Positions 52,177 to 64,000 of a DNA stretch of 64,000 bases are shown in pieces. The position numbers and the translations under genes are program-made. Under the pieces are notes generated by a model, which was not told where the DNA came from, searched no databases, and was given only the letters and a program-made list of their open reading frames with translations. Source of the DNA: Streptomyces sp. NBC_01669 (GTDB taxonomy: Bacteria > Actinomycetota > Actinomycetes > Streptomycetales > Streptomycetaceae); the NCBI RefSeq assembly GCF_026339735.1, contig NZ_JAPEQG010000001.1, positions 1,798,001 through 1,862,000 of the forward strand, written 5' to 3'. Position 1 is the stretch's first letter, and each line of letters starts with the position of its first letter.

Positions 52177-52791
52177 CTAGGCGAAGAGCCAGGGCGCCTC
52201 CTGCCGGCGGCGCAACTCGTAGGCGAGAATCTCGTCCTTGTGGGAGAGGGACCATCCGATGTTGTCGAGGCCCTCCATCATCGAGTTCTTCTTGAAGGGG
52301 TCGATCTCGAAGCGGAAGACCTGGCCGTCGGCGGTCGTCACGGTCTGGGCCGGGAGGTCGACGTGCAGGGTCGGCGATGTGGCGCTCGCCAGGGCAGTGC
52401 AGATCGCATCGACCTCCGACGGTTCCAGGGCGACCGGGAGGATGCTGCTGTTGAAGCAGTTGTTGTGGAAGATGTCCGCGAAGCTCGGGGCGATGATGCA
52501 GCGGAATCCGTACTCCCGCAGCGACCAGGGCGCGTGCTCGCGGGAGGAGCCGCAGCCGAAGTTCTCGCCCGCGATCAGGATGCCGGCGTCCTCGTGACCG
52601 GGCTGGTTGAGGGCGAACTCCGGGTCGGGCGTGCGGCCGTCCTCGAGGTAACGCCAGTTTGCGAACAGGTGGTCGGCGAAGCCGGTACGACGGATCGACT
52701 TGAGGAAGCGGGCGGGGACGATGTCGTCCGTGTTGACGTTGGACCGCATGAGCGGCACCGCGGTGCCCTCATACGTGATGAATTTCTCCAC
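52177..52791 (-). CDS. leuD: LeuD-like small subunit of an isopropylmalate-type isomerase
   Basis: Small subunit (204 residues) of the aconitase-type hydro-lyase that shifts the hydroxyl of a 2-alkylmalate to the 3-position. Family text: VNTDDIVPARFLKSIRRTGF, GENFGCGSSREHAPWSLREY near residue 75 (substrate loop) and FADIFHNNCFNSSILPVALE. GTG 52791 is chosen for AGAAAGGATCTCC upstream; the longer frame to 52833 is unlikely. It lies 25 bases after LeuC, in the usual C-D order. As part of an NRPS operon it is more likely to serve a chain-extension route than primary leucine synthesis. A housekeeping leuCD should exist elsewhere. Confidence 0.88.
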   Translation of the reverse strand: MEKFITYEGTAVPLMRSNVNTDDIVPARFLKSIRRTGFADHLFANWRYLEDGRTPDPEFALNQPGHEDAGILIAGENFGCGSSREHAPWSLREYGFRCIIAPSFADIFHNNCFNSSILPVALEPSEVDAICTALASATSPTLHVDLPAQTVTTADGQVFRFEIDPFKKNSMMEGLDNIGWSLSHKDEILAYELRRRQEAPWLFA

Positions 52792-52816
52792 GGAGATCCT
52801 TTCTCTGCGTGTCTGT

Positions 52817-54220
52817 CTAGAGGTCACGGACATCGGCGAAGCGGCCGGTGATTGCGGCGGCAGCCGCCGTCACCGGGCTGACCAGGTGGGTGCGGCCGCC
52901 GCGGCCCTGGCGTCCCTCGAAGTTGCGGTTGCTGGTCGAGGCGCAGCGCTCTCCGGCGGAGAGACGGTCCCCGTTCATGGCGATGCACATGCTGCATCCG
53001 GCCTCCCGCCACTCGAAGCCCGCCTCGCGGAAGACCTCCGCCAGCCCCTCGTCCTCGGCTTGGCGGCGCACGCTCATCGAGCCGGGGACGACGATGGCGC
53101 GCGTGCCGGCCGCGACCCGCCGGCCGACGACGTACTGGGCCGCCAGGCGGAGGTCCTCCAGCCGCGAGTTGGTGCACGAGCCGATGAAGACGGTGTCGAC
53201 CGCGATGTCCTGGACGCGCTGACCGGGTTCCAGGCCCATGTACTCCAGGGCGCGTTCCATTCCCGCCCGGGTCACGGGGTCGCTCTCGGCGGCCGGGTCG
53301 GGCACGGTTCCGGTGACATCGACGACCATGCCGGGGTCCGTCCCCCATGTGACCTGCGGGACCAGGTCGCCGACGTCCAGGTGGTGTTCCGCATCGAAGC
53401 GGGCGCCCGGGTCGCCGGCGAGCTGCTTCCACTGCTCCGCAGCACGCTCGAAAAGTTCCCCGGAGGGTGCGAAGCGGCGCCCGCGGACGTACTCGACGGT
53501 GACGTCGTCGGGTGCGACCATGCCGGCCCGCGCGCCCGCTTCGATCGCCATGTTGCAGAGCGTCATACGGCCCTCGACCGTCAGGGACCGGACCGCGGAT
53601 CCGCTGAACTCGATGACGTGGTTGGTGCCGGCGTCCGTGCCGAGTCGGCGGATCACGAACAGGGCGATGTCCTTGGCTGTCACGCCGGGCGCCGGCGTCC
53701 CGTCGATGCTGATGTTCATCGTGCGGGGCTTCTGCTGCAGCAGGCACTGGGTGGCCAGGACGTGCTCCACCTCGCTGGTGCCGATGCCCACCGCGAAGAT
53801 ACCGAGGGCGCCGTGCGTGGAGGTGTGGGAGTCCCCGCACACCACCGTCATGCCGGGCAGCGAGAGGCCCAGCTCCGGGCCGACGACGTGCACGATCCCC
53901 TGGTCGGCGTCGTTCATGCCGAGGAGCCGGACGCCGAACTCGCGGGCGTTGTCCTCCATCGTCTCGATGCACATGACGCTCTGGCTGTCGACCACGTCGA
54001 TCAGGCGGCGGCCCGGCATGGTGGGGACGTTGTGGTCGATCACCGCGACCACGCTGTCCGGGCGGTGCACCGGAAGGTCGCGCTCCCGCAGCCCGGCGAA
54101 TGCCTGCGGTGAAGTCGCCTCGTGCGTGAGATGCCGGTCGATGTACACCATCGGTATCTCTCCGGGCTCGTCACGCACCACGTGCGCGTCCCAGATCTTC
54201 TCGAACATCGTCTGTGGCAT
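52817..54220 (-). CDS. leuC: LeuC-like large subunit of an isopropylmalate-type isomerase
   Basis: A 467-residue 4Fe-4S hydro-lyase subunit. Cluster ligands are visible in [20 protein letters not shown] near residue 345 and [20 protein letters not shown] near 405. [20 protein letters not shown] and [20 protein letters not shown] are the N-terminal landmarks, and ENDS in [20 protein letters not shown]. All three cysteines are present, so it should be active. It comes 50 bases after the synthase gene and shares its operon. Substrate could be isopropylmalate or a longer/aryl analogue formed by the divergent synthase upstream. Confidence 0.9.
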   Translation of the reverse strand: MPQTMFEKIWDAHVVRDEPGEIPMVYIDRHLTHEATSPQAFAGLRERDLPVHRPDSVVAVIDHNVPTMPGRRLIDVVDSQSVMCIETMEDNAREFGVRLLGMNDADQGIVHVVGPELGLSLPGMTVVCGDSHTSTHGALGIFAVGIGTSEVEHVLATQCLLQQKPRTMNISIDGTPAPGVTAKDIALFVIRRLGTDAGTNHVIEFSGSAVRSLTVEGRMTLCNMAIEAGARAGMVAPDDVTVEYVRGRRFAPSGELFERAAEQWKQLAGDPGARFDAEHHLDVGDLVPQVTWGTDPGMVVDVTGTVPDPAAESDPVTRAGMERALEYMGLEPGQRVQDIAVDTVFIGSCTNSRLEDLRLAAQYVVGRRVAAGTRAIVVPGSMSVRRQAEDEGLAEVFREAGFEWREAGCSMCIAMNGDRLSAGERCASTSNRNFEGRQGRGGRTHLVSPVTAAAAAITGRFADVRDL

Positions 54221-54270
54221 CGTGCGGTTCTCTCCTCAGGGGTGCATGTCGTCTCGGGAAGAAGGGACGC

Positions 54271-55650
54271 TCAGGCTCCGTGCGGCGCGTGCATGTCCGC
54301 GAAGCCCTCTTCGAGCTCCTCGGGGGTCAGTTCGCGGCCCAGCTCGTTGGCGCGGGCCAACAGGCCCTCGACCATCTCCGGGGAGAGCTCCCCGGGATCG
54401 CGCCCGCTCAGCATGCAGGCGAGCTTCACCGAGCTGGCGCCGCTCCACGGGCTGACGGCCACGGAGGGGACCCCGCCGACGGCGGCCGGGTCGACCGCGG
54501 AGTACACGGTGCGGGACATCTCCCGCAGCGCGCCCTCCAGCTCCGCGTTCCCCGCCTCCCTGGCTCGGTCGGCCAGGTGGTGGGCCTTGAGGATCGCGGC
54601 CGTGTGGATGCCGGAGGAGGTGTGGCTGTAGCGCTTCCCGAGCACTCCGTGCTCCGGCGGGGCGACGCCGACCATCTCCTGGTAGAACGTGATCAGCCGG
54701 AGCAACTGCGACATGTCCCACGAGACGGGCAGGCCGGCCTCCTCCTCGATGGCGGCGAAATTCAGCACGACCTCCTCGAGCGAGGCGTTGCCGGAGCGCT
54801 CGCCGACACCGCGCGACACCACATGGATGCGACTGGCGCCTGCCGCGACCGCCGCCATCGCGTTGCCCAGGGCGTTCCCGGTGTCGCGGTGGCCGTGCCA
54901 GTCCACCTGCATCTCGGGTACGCCCAGGGCGTCGAGCTGTTCGCGGACGAAGCGCACCAGCCGGTAGGTGCCGAGCGGGCGGATCACGCCGATGGTGTCG
55001 GCCATGGCGACGATGTACGCGCCGCTCTCGACCTGGACGCGGGTGATGGCGCGCAGGTCCTCGGGGGAGGTCTGCGTGGTGTGCTCGGTGCCCGCGACGA
55101 CGGGGATGCCCATCTCCACGGTCTTCTTGATGAAGGTCTCCAGCCCGTTCAGGATGAACCCCAGGTCCCAGCCCTGGACGAGACGGCGGGAGGGGGCGCT
55201 GCCCATGAAGACGACGGACTCGAGGCGCGGGTGGATCTCCCTGCACTCGACGGTCCACCGCAGGGACTCTTCCGTGCACATGGAGAGCACGGAGGGCACG
55301 ATGGAGGGCAGTTCGTCCCGCATGCGCGCGAGCAGTTGCTTCATCGTCGCGCTGAGCCTGTTGGACTCTCCCGGGTAGATGCCGACCGTGGCGTACGTGA
55401 TGCCGAAGTCGCCGAGCAGATGCAGGTACCGCATCATGTCGTCAACCGTCGGGTAGCCGGGTATGCCCTGAAGGCCGTCGCGCAGACACTCCGAGAAGAT
55501 CTGCGTTCTGGCGACCTGAGCGGCGAGCGGCTCGCCGGGGATGCGCGTGGGGAGGGTCGAGAGCGGGCTCTCGTCGCTGTTCCAGTTGAAGTTGACCGGG
55601 ACGTCGAGGCTGTTGATGTGAGTCTTCGCGGATCTCGTTTCCTTGTGCAT
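54271..55650 (-). CDS. DRE-TIM condensing enzyme, 2-isopropylmalate-synthase-like, divergent
   Basis: A 459-residue aldol-type condensing enzyme predicted to join acetyl-CoA to a 2-oxo acid, the first step of a LeuABCD-type elongation. First motif is FSECLRDGLQGIPGYPTVDD near residue 55, which is nearer to HMG-CoA-lyase text (RDGLQ) than to the DGxQ of standard LeuA. The metal site is VDWHGHRDTGNALGNAMAAV near 245, and the later glycine-rich motif is RGVGERSGNASLEEVVLN. Standard LeuA proteins carry a C-terminal allosteric domain to about 550-600 residues; this one ends with a short helical tail instead, so leucine feedback control is probably lost. ATG 55650 (MHKETRSAK) follows GAGAG. Substrate not predictable. 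Confidence 0.82.
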   Translation of the reverse strand: MHKETRSAKTHINSLDVPVNFNWNSDESPLSTLPTRIPGEPLAAQVARTQIFSECLRDGLQGIPGYPTVDDMMRYLHLLGDFGITYATVGIYPGESNRLSATMKQLLARMRDELPSIVPSVLSMCTEESLRWTVECREIHPRLESVVFMGSAPSRRLVQGWDLGFILNGLETFIKKTVEMGIPVVAGTEHTTQTSPEDLRAITRVQVESGAYIVAMADTIGVIRPLGTYRLVRFVREQLDALGVPEMQVDWHGHRDTGNALGNAMAAVAAGASRIHVVSRGVGERSGNASLEEVVLNFAAIEEEAGLPVSWDMSQLLRLITFYQEMVGVAPPEHGVLGKRYSHTSSGIHTAAILKAHHLADRAREAGNAELEGALREMSRTVYSAVDPAAVGGVPSVAVSPWSGASSVKLACMLSGRDPGELSPEMVEGLLARANELGRELTPEELEEGFADMHAPHGA

Positions 55651-55702
55651 GGTCTCTCGCTTTCCTTCTCGGGGATTCGACTGCCTCGCCGGCGCGTTGC
55701 CG

Positions 55703-57148
55703 TCAATCCGGCACGACCGGAAGAATGCCGACGGAGAAACGGATGTAGTCGTCTGAATAACCGAAGGTGGAGCCGGGGATTCCGGCGATCCCGGTCTTCT
55801 CCAGGACGGAGAAGGAATCCTCACCGGCCCTGAGCCGGCTCCAGTTGTAGATGGTGGCGTCGTCGTCGACAAAGACACGTTCGAAAACACGGTGTTCTTC
55901 GTCGAACCGCTGCAACTGGGCGCGCAGCCGGGTGCGTCGCAGCCGGTAGAGGCCGCGGATCATTTCGATGATCTGTGGATTCTGGCGGAAGAGCGCGTGA
56001 TAGGCCATGAAGCGGAGCTGCCATTCTCCTGGCAGACAGCTCACGCTGTTCATCCAGCTCGACCGCATCGCGACGGAGAATTTCGGATCGCCGAAAACGG
56101 CCCAGCCGAACCTGTCCCCGGTGAGGGTGTACGTCTTGGAGAAGCTGTTCACGTAGATCATCTGGTCGGCCACGTCGGCCGCCGAGGCGAGGCTGAGCAT
56201 GCGGGCCTCGTCGTCTACGGGCCGGCCGGTGCCGATGTAAGCCAGGTCGGCGAGAACGTGGACGCGGCGCCCTCGCTGCGCGAAGCTCCGTACAACCGCC
56301 ATGACGGCCGAGAGCTCATCGGGCGTGTACGCGAAGGTCGTCGGGTTGTTCGTCACCGTCAGGTAGACGACCTCGACGTCCGGGTTGTCGTCGAGGTGCC
56401 GTGCGAGGAGCTCTTCGGTCAGCTTGAACCCGTCCTCGGCCCGGGTGTGCACCCGGTGCAGCCGGAACCCGTAGGCCACGGCCTGCAGTTCGGGCATGTT
56501 GAACCCGGGAGCCGCGAAGAGGACCGCTCCGGGCGTCCGGGAGCGGAGACGGGCGAAGTGGGCGAGGCCGCGGAGGATCTTGTCGATGCAGTCCGTCGCG
56601 CCCAAGCCGAGAGCCACGTTCTCCGCGGAGACCGTCACCCCCCATGGACGCATGTCCTCCGCCAGCAGGCCGCGCAGCACCGGGTTGCCCACGCCCTGGA
56701 TGTCGTAGATCCGGGGGTCGTAGCCGGAGGCGAGGAGTTGCCGCTCCGCGTCCATCATCTGTTCCCTCAGCCACGCGTAGCCCTTGCCCGAGGCGGTGTA
56801 GCCGTTGATGTCCTCCCCGGGCAGCGCGATGCCGAGTTCGTCCCCCAGCATCCGGTAGTCACCGGGGCCCCCCTCCTCCCCCTCGCACTCGGTGATGCGG
56901 CGGACGTTGACATCACCGATCGTCCGGTTGACGATCTCCAGCCGGGTGGCGACCGGGTCGAACCTCCGCTCCGCGCACTCCCGTTCCAGGTCGTCGACGA
57001 GGCGGGCCATGACCCGGATGGGCGGTTCCGCGGTGTTCGCCTGGCGGGCCCGGTGGCGCCGCACCATCTCGGCGCGGGCCCGGCGGACGAGCAGGCGCTG
57101 CTCCGCGAGGCCTTCGGAGACCTCCGGGGAGGAACTCTGTGACGTCAT
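55703..57148 (-). CDS. PLP aminotransferase, fold type I
   Basis: A 481-residue class I/II aminotransferase that would convert the elongated 2-oxo acid to the alpha-amino acid. The cofactor Lys is in YVNSFSKTYTLTGDRFGWAV near residue 320, preceded by the Asp/Tyr text VHVLADLAYIGTGRP near 280 and the Asn region LTVTNNPTTFAYTPDELSAV near 235. The C-terminal Arg candidate is DDYIRFSVGILPVVP. An N-terminal helical extension of about 90 residues precedes the usual core, which is longer than average. ATG 57148 (MTSQSSSPEV) follows GGAGGT. It sits between LeuB-like and the synthase in the operon, supporting its role at the end of the elongation route. Confidence 0.85.
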   Translation of the reverse strand: MTSQSSSPEVSEGLAEQRLLVRRARAEMVRRHRARQANTAEPPIRVMARLVDDLERECAERRFDPVATRLEIVNRTIGDVNVRRITECEGEEGGPGDYRMLGDELGIALPGEDINGYTASGKGYAWLREQMMDAERQLLASGYDPRIYDIQGVGNPVLRGLLAEDMRPWGVTVSAENVALGLGATDCIDKILRGLAHFARLRSRTPGAVLFAAPGFNMPELQAVAYGFRLHRVHTRAEDGFKLTEELLARHLDDNPDVEVVYLTVTNNPTTFAYTPDELSAVMAVVRSFAQRGRRVHVLADLAYIGTGRPVDDEARMLSLASAADVADQMIYVNSFSKTYTLTGDRFGWAVFGDPKFSVAMRSSWMNSVSCLPGEWQLRFMAYHALFRQNPQIIEMIRGLYRLRRTRLRAQLQRFDEEHRVFERVFVDDDATIYNWSRLRAGEDSFSVLEKTGIAGIPGSTFGYSDDYIRFSVGILPVVPD

Positions 57149-57207
57149 GCGCGGACGACCTCCAGTTGTCGTTGCGTCCCACAAGGGCATGAGGAATGGG
57201 CGGGAGT

Positions 57208-58329
57208 TCAGGACTGCCGGAGCCGGTCCACGATGCGCCGCCCCATCTCCCGGGTCCCGACGACCGCGCGCACCCCTTCGCCGATGTCCTCCGTCCGGCA
57301 CCCCTCGCGGATCACGTACTCGACCGCCTCCTCGACAGCCGCGGCCTCCCGTTCCAGGCCGAGGGAGTGACGCAGGAGGAGGGCGGCGGAGAGGATCGCG
57401 CCGACGGGATTGGCCCGATCCTGGCCGGCAAGGTCCGGGGCCGAGCCATGGACGGGTTCGTAGAGGCCGAACATGCCGGACTCGGTGCGCCGGGCGCCGA
57501 GGCTGGCCGATGGCAGCATCCCGATGGAGCCCGTCAGCATGGACGCCTCGTCGGTGAGAATGTCGCCGAACAGGTTCTCGGTGACGATGACATCGAAGTC
57601 CGCGGGCGTCCTGATCAGCCGCATGGCGCAGGCGTCGACCAGCATGTGCTCGAAGGTCACCGTGGGATGGTCGGCCGCCACCCGCTCGACGACCTCCCGC
57701 CACAGGACCGAGGAACTGAGCACATTCGCCTTGTCGACCGAGGTGACCTTCCGCTCGCGGCCGGCGGCGATCCCGAACGCGGCTCGCACCACGCGTTCGA
57801 TCTCTTCCTCGGTGTACAGAAGGGTGTCGACGGCCTCGGTTCCCCGGGCCGTACGGCGGATCTCGCTGGGCTTGCCGGGCACCGACTCCAGGCGCCCGTA
57901 GTAGAGGCCGGCCGACAGTTCCCGTACGAAGAGCATGTCCGTGCCCTTCAGGTGTTCGGGTTTCAGCGAGGACGCGGCGTAGAGGGACTCGAAGGGGCGC
58001 ACCGGCCGAAGGTTGGCGAAGAACCCGAACTCCTTGCGGAGGCGGAAAAGCGCCTGCTCGGGCCGGGGGCCGCCGCTACGGGCCTGCCCGGCCGGGAGGC
58101 TGCCGACCGCTCCGAACAGAAGGGCGTCACTGTGGGCGCAGGTCTCGAAGGTGTCGTCCGAGATGGCCGTCCCCTCGGCCTCGATGGCGTCGAGGCCGAC
58201 GCGGCGCTCGTGGACCGTGAAGGTGTGGCGGTACTTCTCCTCCACGGCGCCCAGCACCGCCAGGGCCTGGGCGGTGACCTCCGGCCCGACGCCGTCCCCC
58301 GGAAGCACCGTGATCGTGGCATTGCTCAT
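57208..58329 (-). CDS. leuB: LeuB-like 3-isopropylmalate-type dehydrogenase
   Basis: NAD-dependent oxidative decarboxylase of 373 residues, third step of the LeuABCD-type cycle. Landmarks: ITVLPGDGVGPEVTAQALAV at the N-terminus, LRKEFGFFANLRPVRPFESL near 100 with substrate arginines, TSVDKANVLSSSVLWREVVE near 190 and FGDILTDEASMLTGSIGMLP near 245 with metal aspartates, and YEPVHGSAPDLAGQDRANPV for NAD. These sites are intact. The length and motifs match LeuB rather than homoisocitrate or isocitrate dehydrogenase, though substrate breadth cannot be judged. ATG 58329 follows AGGTGAG. Confidence 0.88.
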   Translation of the reverse strand: MSNATITVLPGDGVGPEVTAQALAVLGAVEEKYRHTFTVHERRVGLDAIEAEGTAISDDTFETCAHSDALLFGAVGSLPAGQARSGGPRPEQALFRLRKEFGFFANLRPVRPFESLYAASSLKPEHLKGTDMLFVRELSAGLYYGRLESVPGKPSEIRRTARGTEAVDTLLYTEEEIERVVRAAFGIAAGRERKVTSVDKANVLSSSVLWREVVERVAADHPTVTFEHMLVDACAMRLIRTPADFDVIVTENLFGDILTDEASMLTGSIGMLPSASLGARRTESGMFGLYEPVHGSAPDLAGQDRANPVGAILSAALLLRHSLGLEREAAAVEEAVEYVIREGCRTEDIGEGVRAVVGTREMGRRIVDRLRQS

Positions 58330-58387
58330 CGGACTCACCTTTCTCGAGCGGTTGCGTTTCTCGTGCGCTGGGCGGAATTCCGCGGTC

Positions 58388-59659
58388 TCACCGTCCTGGG
58401 GCGGGTGAGTCCTTCGGCCGGGGGTGGAACGACAGCAGGCGTTCGACGATGGTGCCGCGCCAGCAGATCATGTCGTGACCGCCCATGTATTCGCTGTAGT
58501 CCACCGTGTAGCCCTTCTCCACGAGGACGTCGTACATGTTCTGATGGGTAGTCATCGGGTCGTAGTCGACAATGGCCCGCTCCAGGCTCCCGATGTCCAT
58601 GGAGAATCGAATGGGAAGTCGGGGGCTATTCTCGAACTGCCGTGTGAGCCACTCCTCCTCCCGGCCGGGCACGTCTTTCCCCGGCCACCAGAACGACCCC
58701 GACTGGGAGATCACGTTGCCGAATCTCCCGGGCGTCCTGAATGCCGCGTACGTCGCCGCCAGGCCGCCGAAGCAGGAGCCGCCGACAACGGTGCGCGCCG
58801 GGTCGGAGGTGATGTGGTAATTCCGGTGGACCCACGGCATGAGCTCCCGGTTCAGGAATTCGCTGAACGGCTCGTGGCAGGGCAGTTCGCGGGCGCGGAC
58901 GTCCTGGTCCTCGTTGGTGTGCATGACCAGGACGTACGGGGGGATGCCGCCGGCGTACAGCAGGTTGTCCAGCACGGTCGTGATGGCGGCGAAGTTGTAG
59001 TACGACCATCCGTCGAAGAGGACGAAGACGTTGTAGGCGTCACCGTCGGTGGTGTAACCGGGCGGCACGTGGACGGTGACGTGCTGCCGGGTCTCCAGGA
59101 TCTCGCTGTCCATGGTGTGCATGCGGCTGGTGCCCTTGGGCACCCCGCGGCGCGGGATGTTCCACGGCTGTTTCGGGGCCCCGGGAAGTTCGAGCACCGA
59201 CACCTTGAACTCGTTCGGATTGCCCATGAGCGTGTAGTCACGGGGGTTCAGGGGATCGGGCCGGTACTCCGGGAGACGCTGCAGCACCTTCGCGTAGGAG
59301 GTGAACGGCACCATCGCGTCGTTGACCGAGAACAGGTAGGTGGTCCGCAGCCGGGAGGGCAGGAAGTAGGAGCGGTACCAGAGGTCGGTGCCCGGCAGAT
59401 GGTCCATCCGGAACTCACTGAAGTCACCGCTCGGCGCGCTGCAGAAGAGCACCACGACGTTCTCGGTGTCTCCGGGGTCGCGCCACAGAAAGGTGACCAG
59501 GGTCCGGGAGTCGTCGGGCCCGACCTGTTCCATCAGCGGGGTGCCGGACTCCTCGACCTCCTTCCAGAACACGTCGAGGGCCTGCCGGTCGCCCGCGTCG
59601 AGGGCCGCCGCCACTCGGGCGATCCGGGGACTGATCAGGGTGGTCTCCGCAGCGAACAC
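58388..59659 (-). CDS. Enterochelin-esterase-like hydrolase (Fes/IroD type)
   Basis: Alpha/beta hydrolase of 423 residues. Residues 25-180 match the N-terminal Fes beta-sandwich (VTFLWRDPGDTENVVVLFCS; GTDLWYRSYFLPSRLRTTYL). The esterase domain follows: FVLFDGWSYYNFAAITTVLD near 220, nucleophile in ARTVVGGSCFGGLAATYAAF near 290, and histidine in YSEYMGGHDMICWRG near 385. No signal peptide, so it acts in the cytoplasm. Known relatives open catecholate tri-serine lactones to release iron. Here it lies directly downstream of an NRPS without thioesterase, so it could instead release or cyclise the product in trans. Both remain possible. Confidence 0.85.
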   Translation of the reverse strand: MFAAETTLISPRIARVAAALDAGDRQALDVFWKEVEESGTPLMEQVGPDDSRTLVTFLWRDPGDTENVVVLFCSAPSGDFSEFRMDHLPGTDLWYRSYFLPSRLRTTYLFSVNDAMVPFTSYAKVLQRLPEYRPDPLNPRDYTLMGNPNEFKVSVLELPGAPKQPWNIPRRGVPKGTSRMHTMDSEILETRQHVTVHVPPGYTTDGDAYNVFVLFDGWSYYNFAAITTVLDNLLYAGGIPPYVLVMHTNEDQDVRARELPCHEPFSEFLNRELMPWVHRNYHITSDPARTVVGGSCFGGLAATYAAFRTPGRFGNVISQSGSFWWPGKDVPGREEEWLTRQFENSPRLPIRFSMDIGSLERAIVDYDPMTTHQNMYDVLVEKGYTVDYSEYMGGHDMICWRGTIVERLLSFHPRPKDSPAPGR

Positions 59660-59722
59660 TGTCTTTTCTCCTTCGCGGGCGTGCGGGACGGGGGGACAGC
59701 GACGAGGGTTGCGCCGGAGCTG

Positions 59723-64000
<4,278 letters not shown>

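Overview
The window is high-GC actinobacterial DNA, almost certainly Streptomyces. Supporting signs are strong third-position GC, many GTG starts, a TetR-ccr-ecm-lyase-MaoC-acyl-CoA dehydrogenase-psd-pssA order I recognise from Streptomyces chromosomes, a SpoIIE-type phosphatase, an ECF41 sigma factor and Tap-type secreted peptidase. I see no tRNA, rRNA or CRISPR array. All family calls come from reading translated sequence, not from database searches.

Layout. 1-8.7 kb: the start of a DHA2 drug exporter, an SRPBCC protein, then a wreck. A SOS-boxed radical SAM gene has lost its middle, which is replaced by a tandem pair of small membrane-anchored collagen-like genes, and its 3' end abuts a TnpB-related element. 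A secreted tripeptidyl aminopeptidase, an amber-interrupted GNAT gene and a HEAT-repeat protein follow. 9-21 kb: the ethylmalonyl-CoA pathway island (fused double 3-hydroxyacyl-CoA dehydrogenase, TetR, GNAT, crotonyl-CoA carboxylase/reductase, ethylmalonyl-CoA mutase, malyl-CoA lyase-like, MaoC hydratase, acyl-CoA dehydrogenase), then psd-pssA for phosphatidylethanolamine synthesis and a strong terminator. 21-31 kb: a multi-sensor PP2C phosphatase, a truncated binding-protein remnant, glycerate kinase, NUDIX, and two related secreted serine hydrolases around a sirtuin, with fragments of IS701- and IS5-type transposases and a MarR gene. 31-38 kb: a ferredoxin-like protein, a yybP-ykoY manganese riboswitch with its GDT1/UPF0016 transporter, an ECF41 sigma factor facing a SnoaL-LUD fusion across mirrored promoters, and alkylation repair genes (ogt, ada-alkA) with a macrodomain protein. 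37.6-51.2 kb: a TrmB/LuxR hybrid regulator beside a very large S8 protease, an FAD oxidoreductase, a nucleotidyltransferase, a VOC protein, a 165-bp palindromic element that truncates an SDR pseudogene, an inositol-phosphatase-type protein, a gamma-glutamyltransferase and a receptor Ser/Thr kinase.

51.5-64 kb is one minus-strand operon of at least nine genes with 25-63 bp gaps, running off the right edge. In transcription order it holds an NRPS (partial A-T-C-A-T, no thioesterase), an enterochelin-esterase-like hydrolase, LeuB-like, an aminotransferase, a DRE-TIM synthase (LeuA-like), LeuC-like, LeuD-like, MbtH and a 108-residue unknown. The leucine-type quartet plus aminotransferase makes sense as a chain-elongation route producing an unusual alpha-amino acid for the NRPS. 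The last adenylation domain reads as serine-specific and the esterase is of the siderophore type, so a siderophore-like or serine-ester peptide is my leading guess. This operon is the best candidate for an undescribed system here. Other notable items are the mirrored ECF41 promoters, the collagen-like pair inside a broken repair-type gene, and a hairpin repeat shared by tnpB and the ccr leader.
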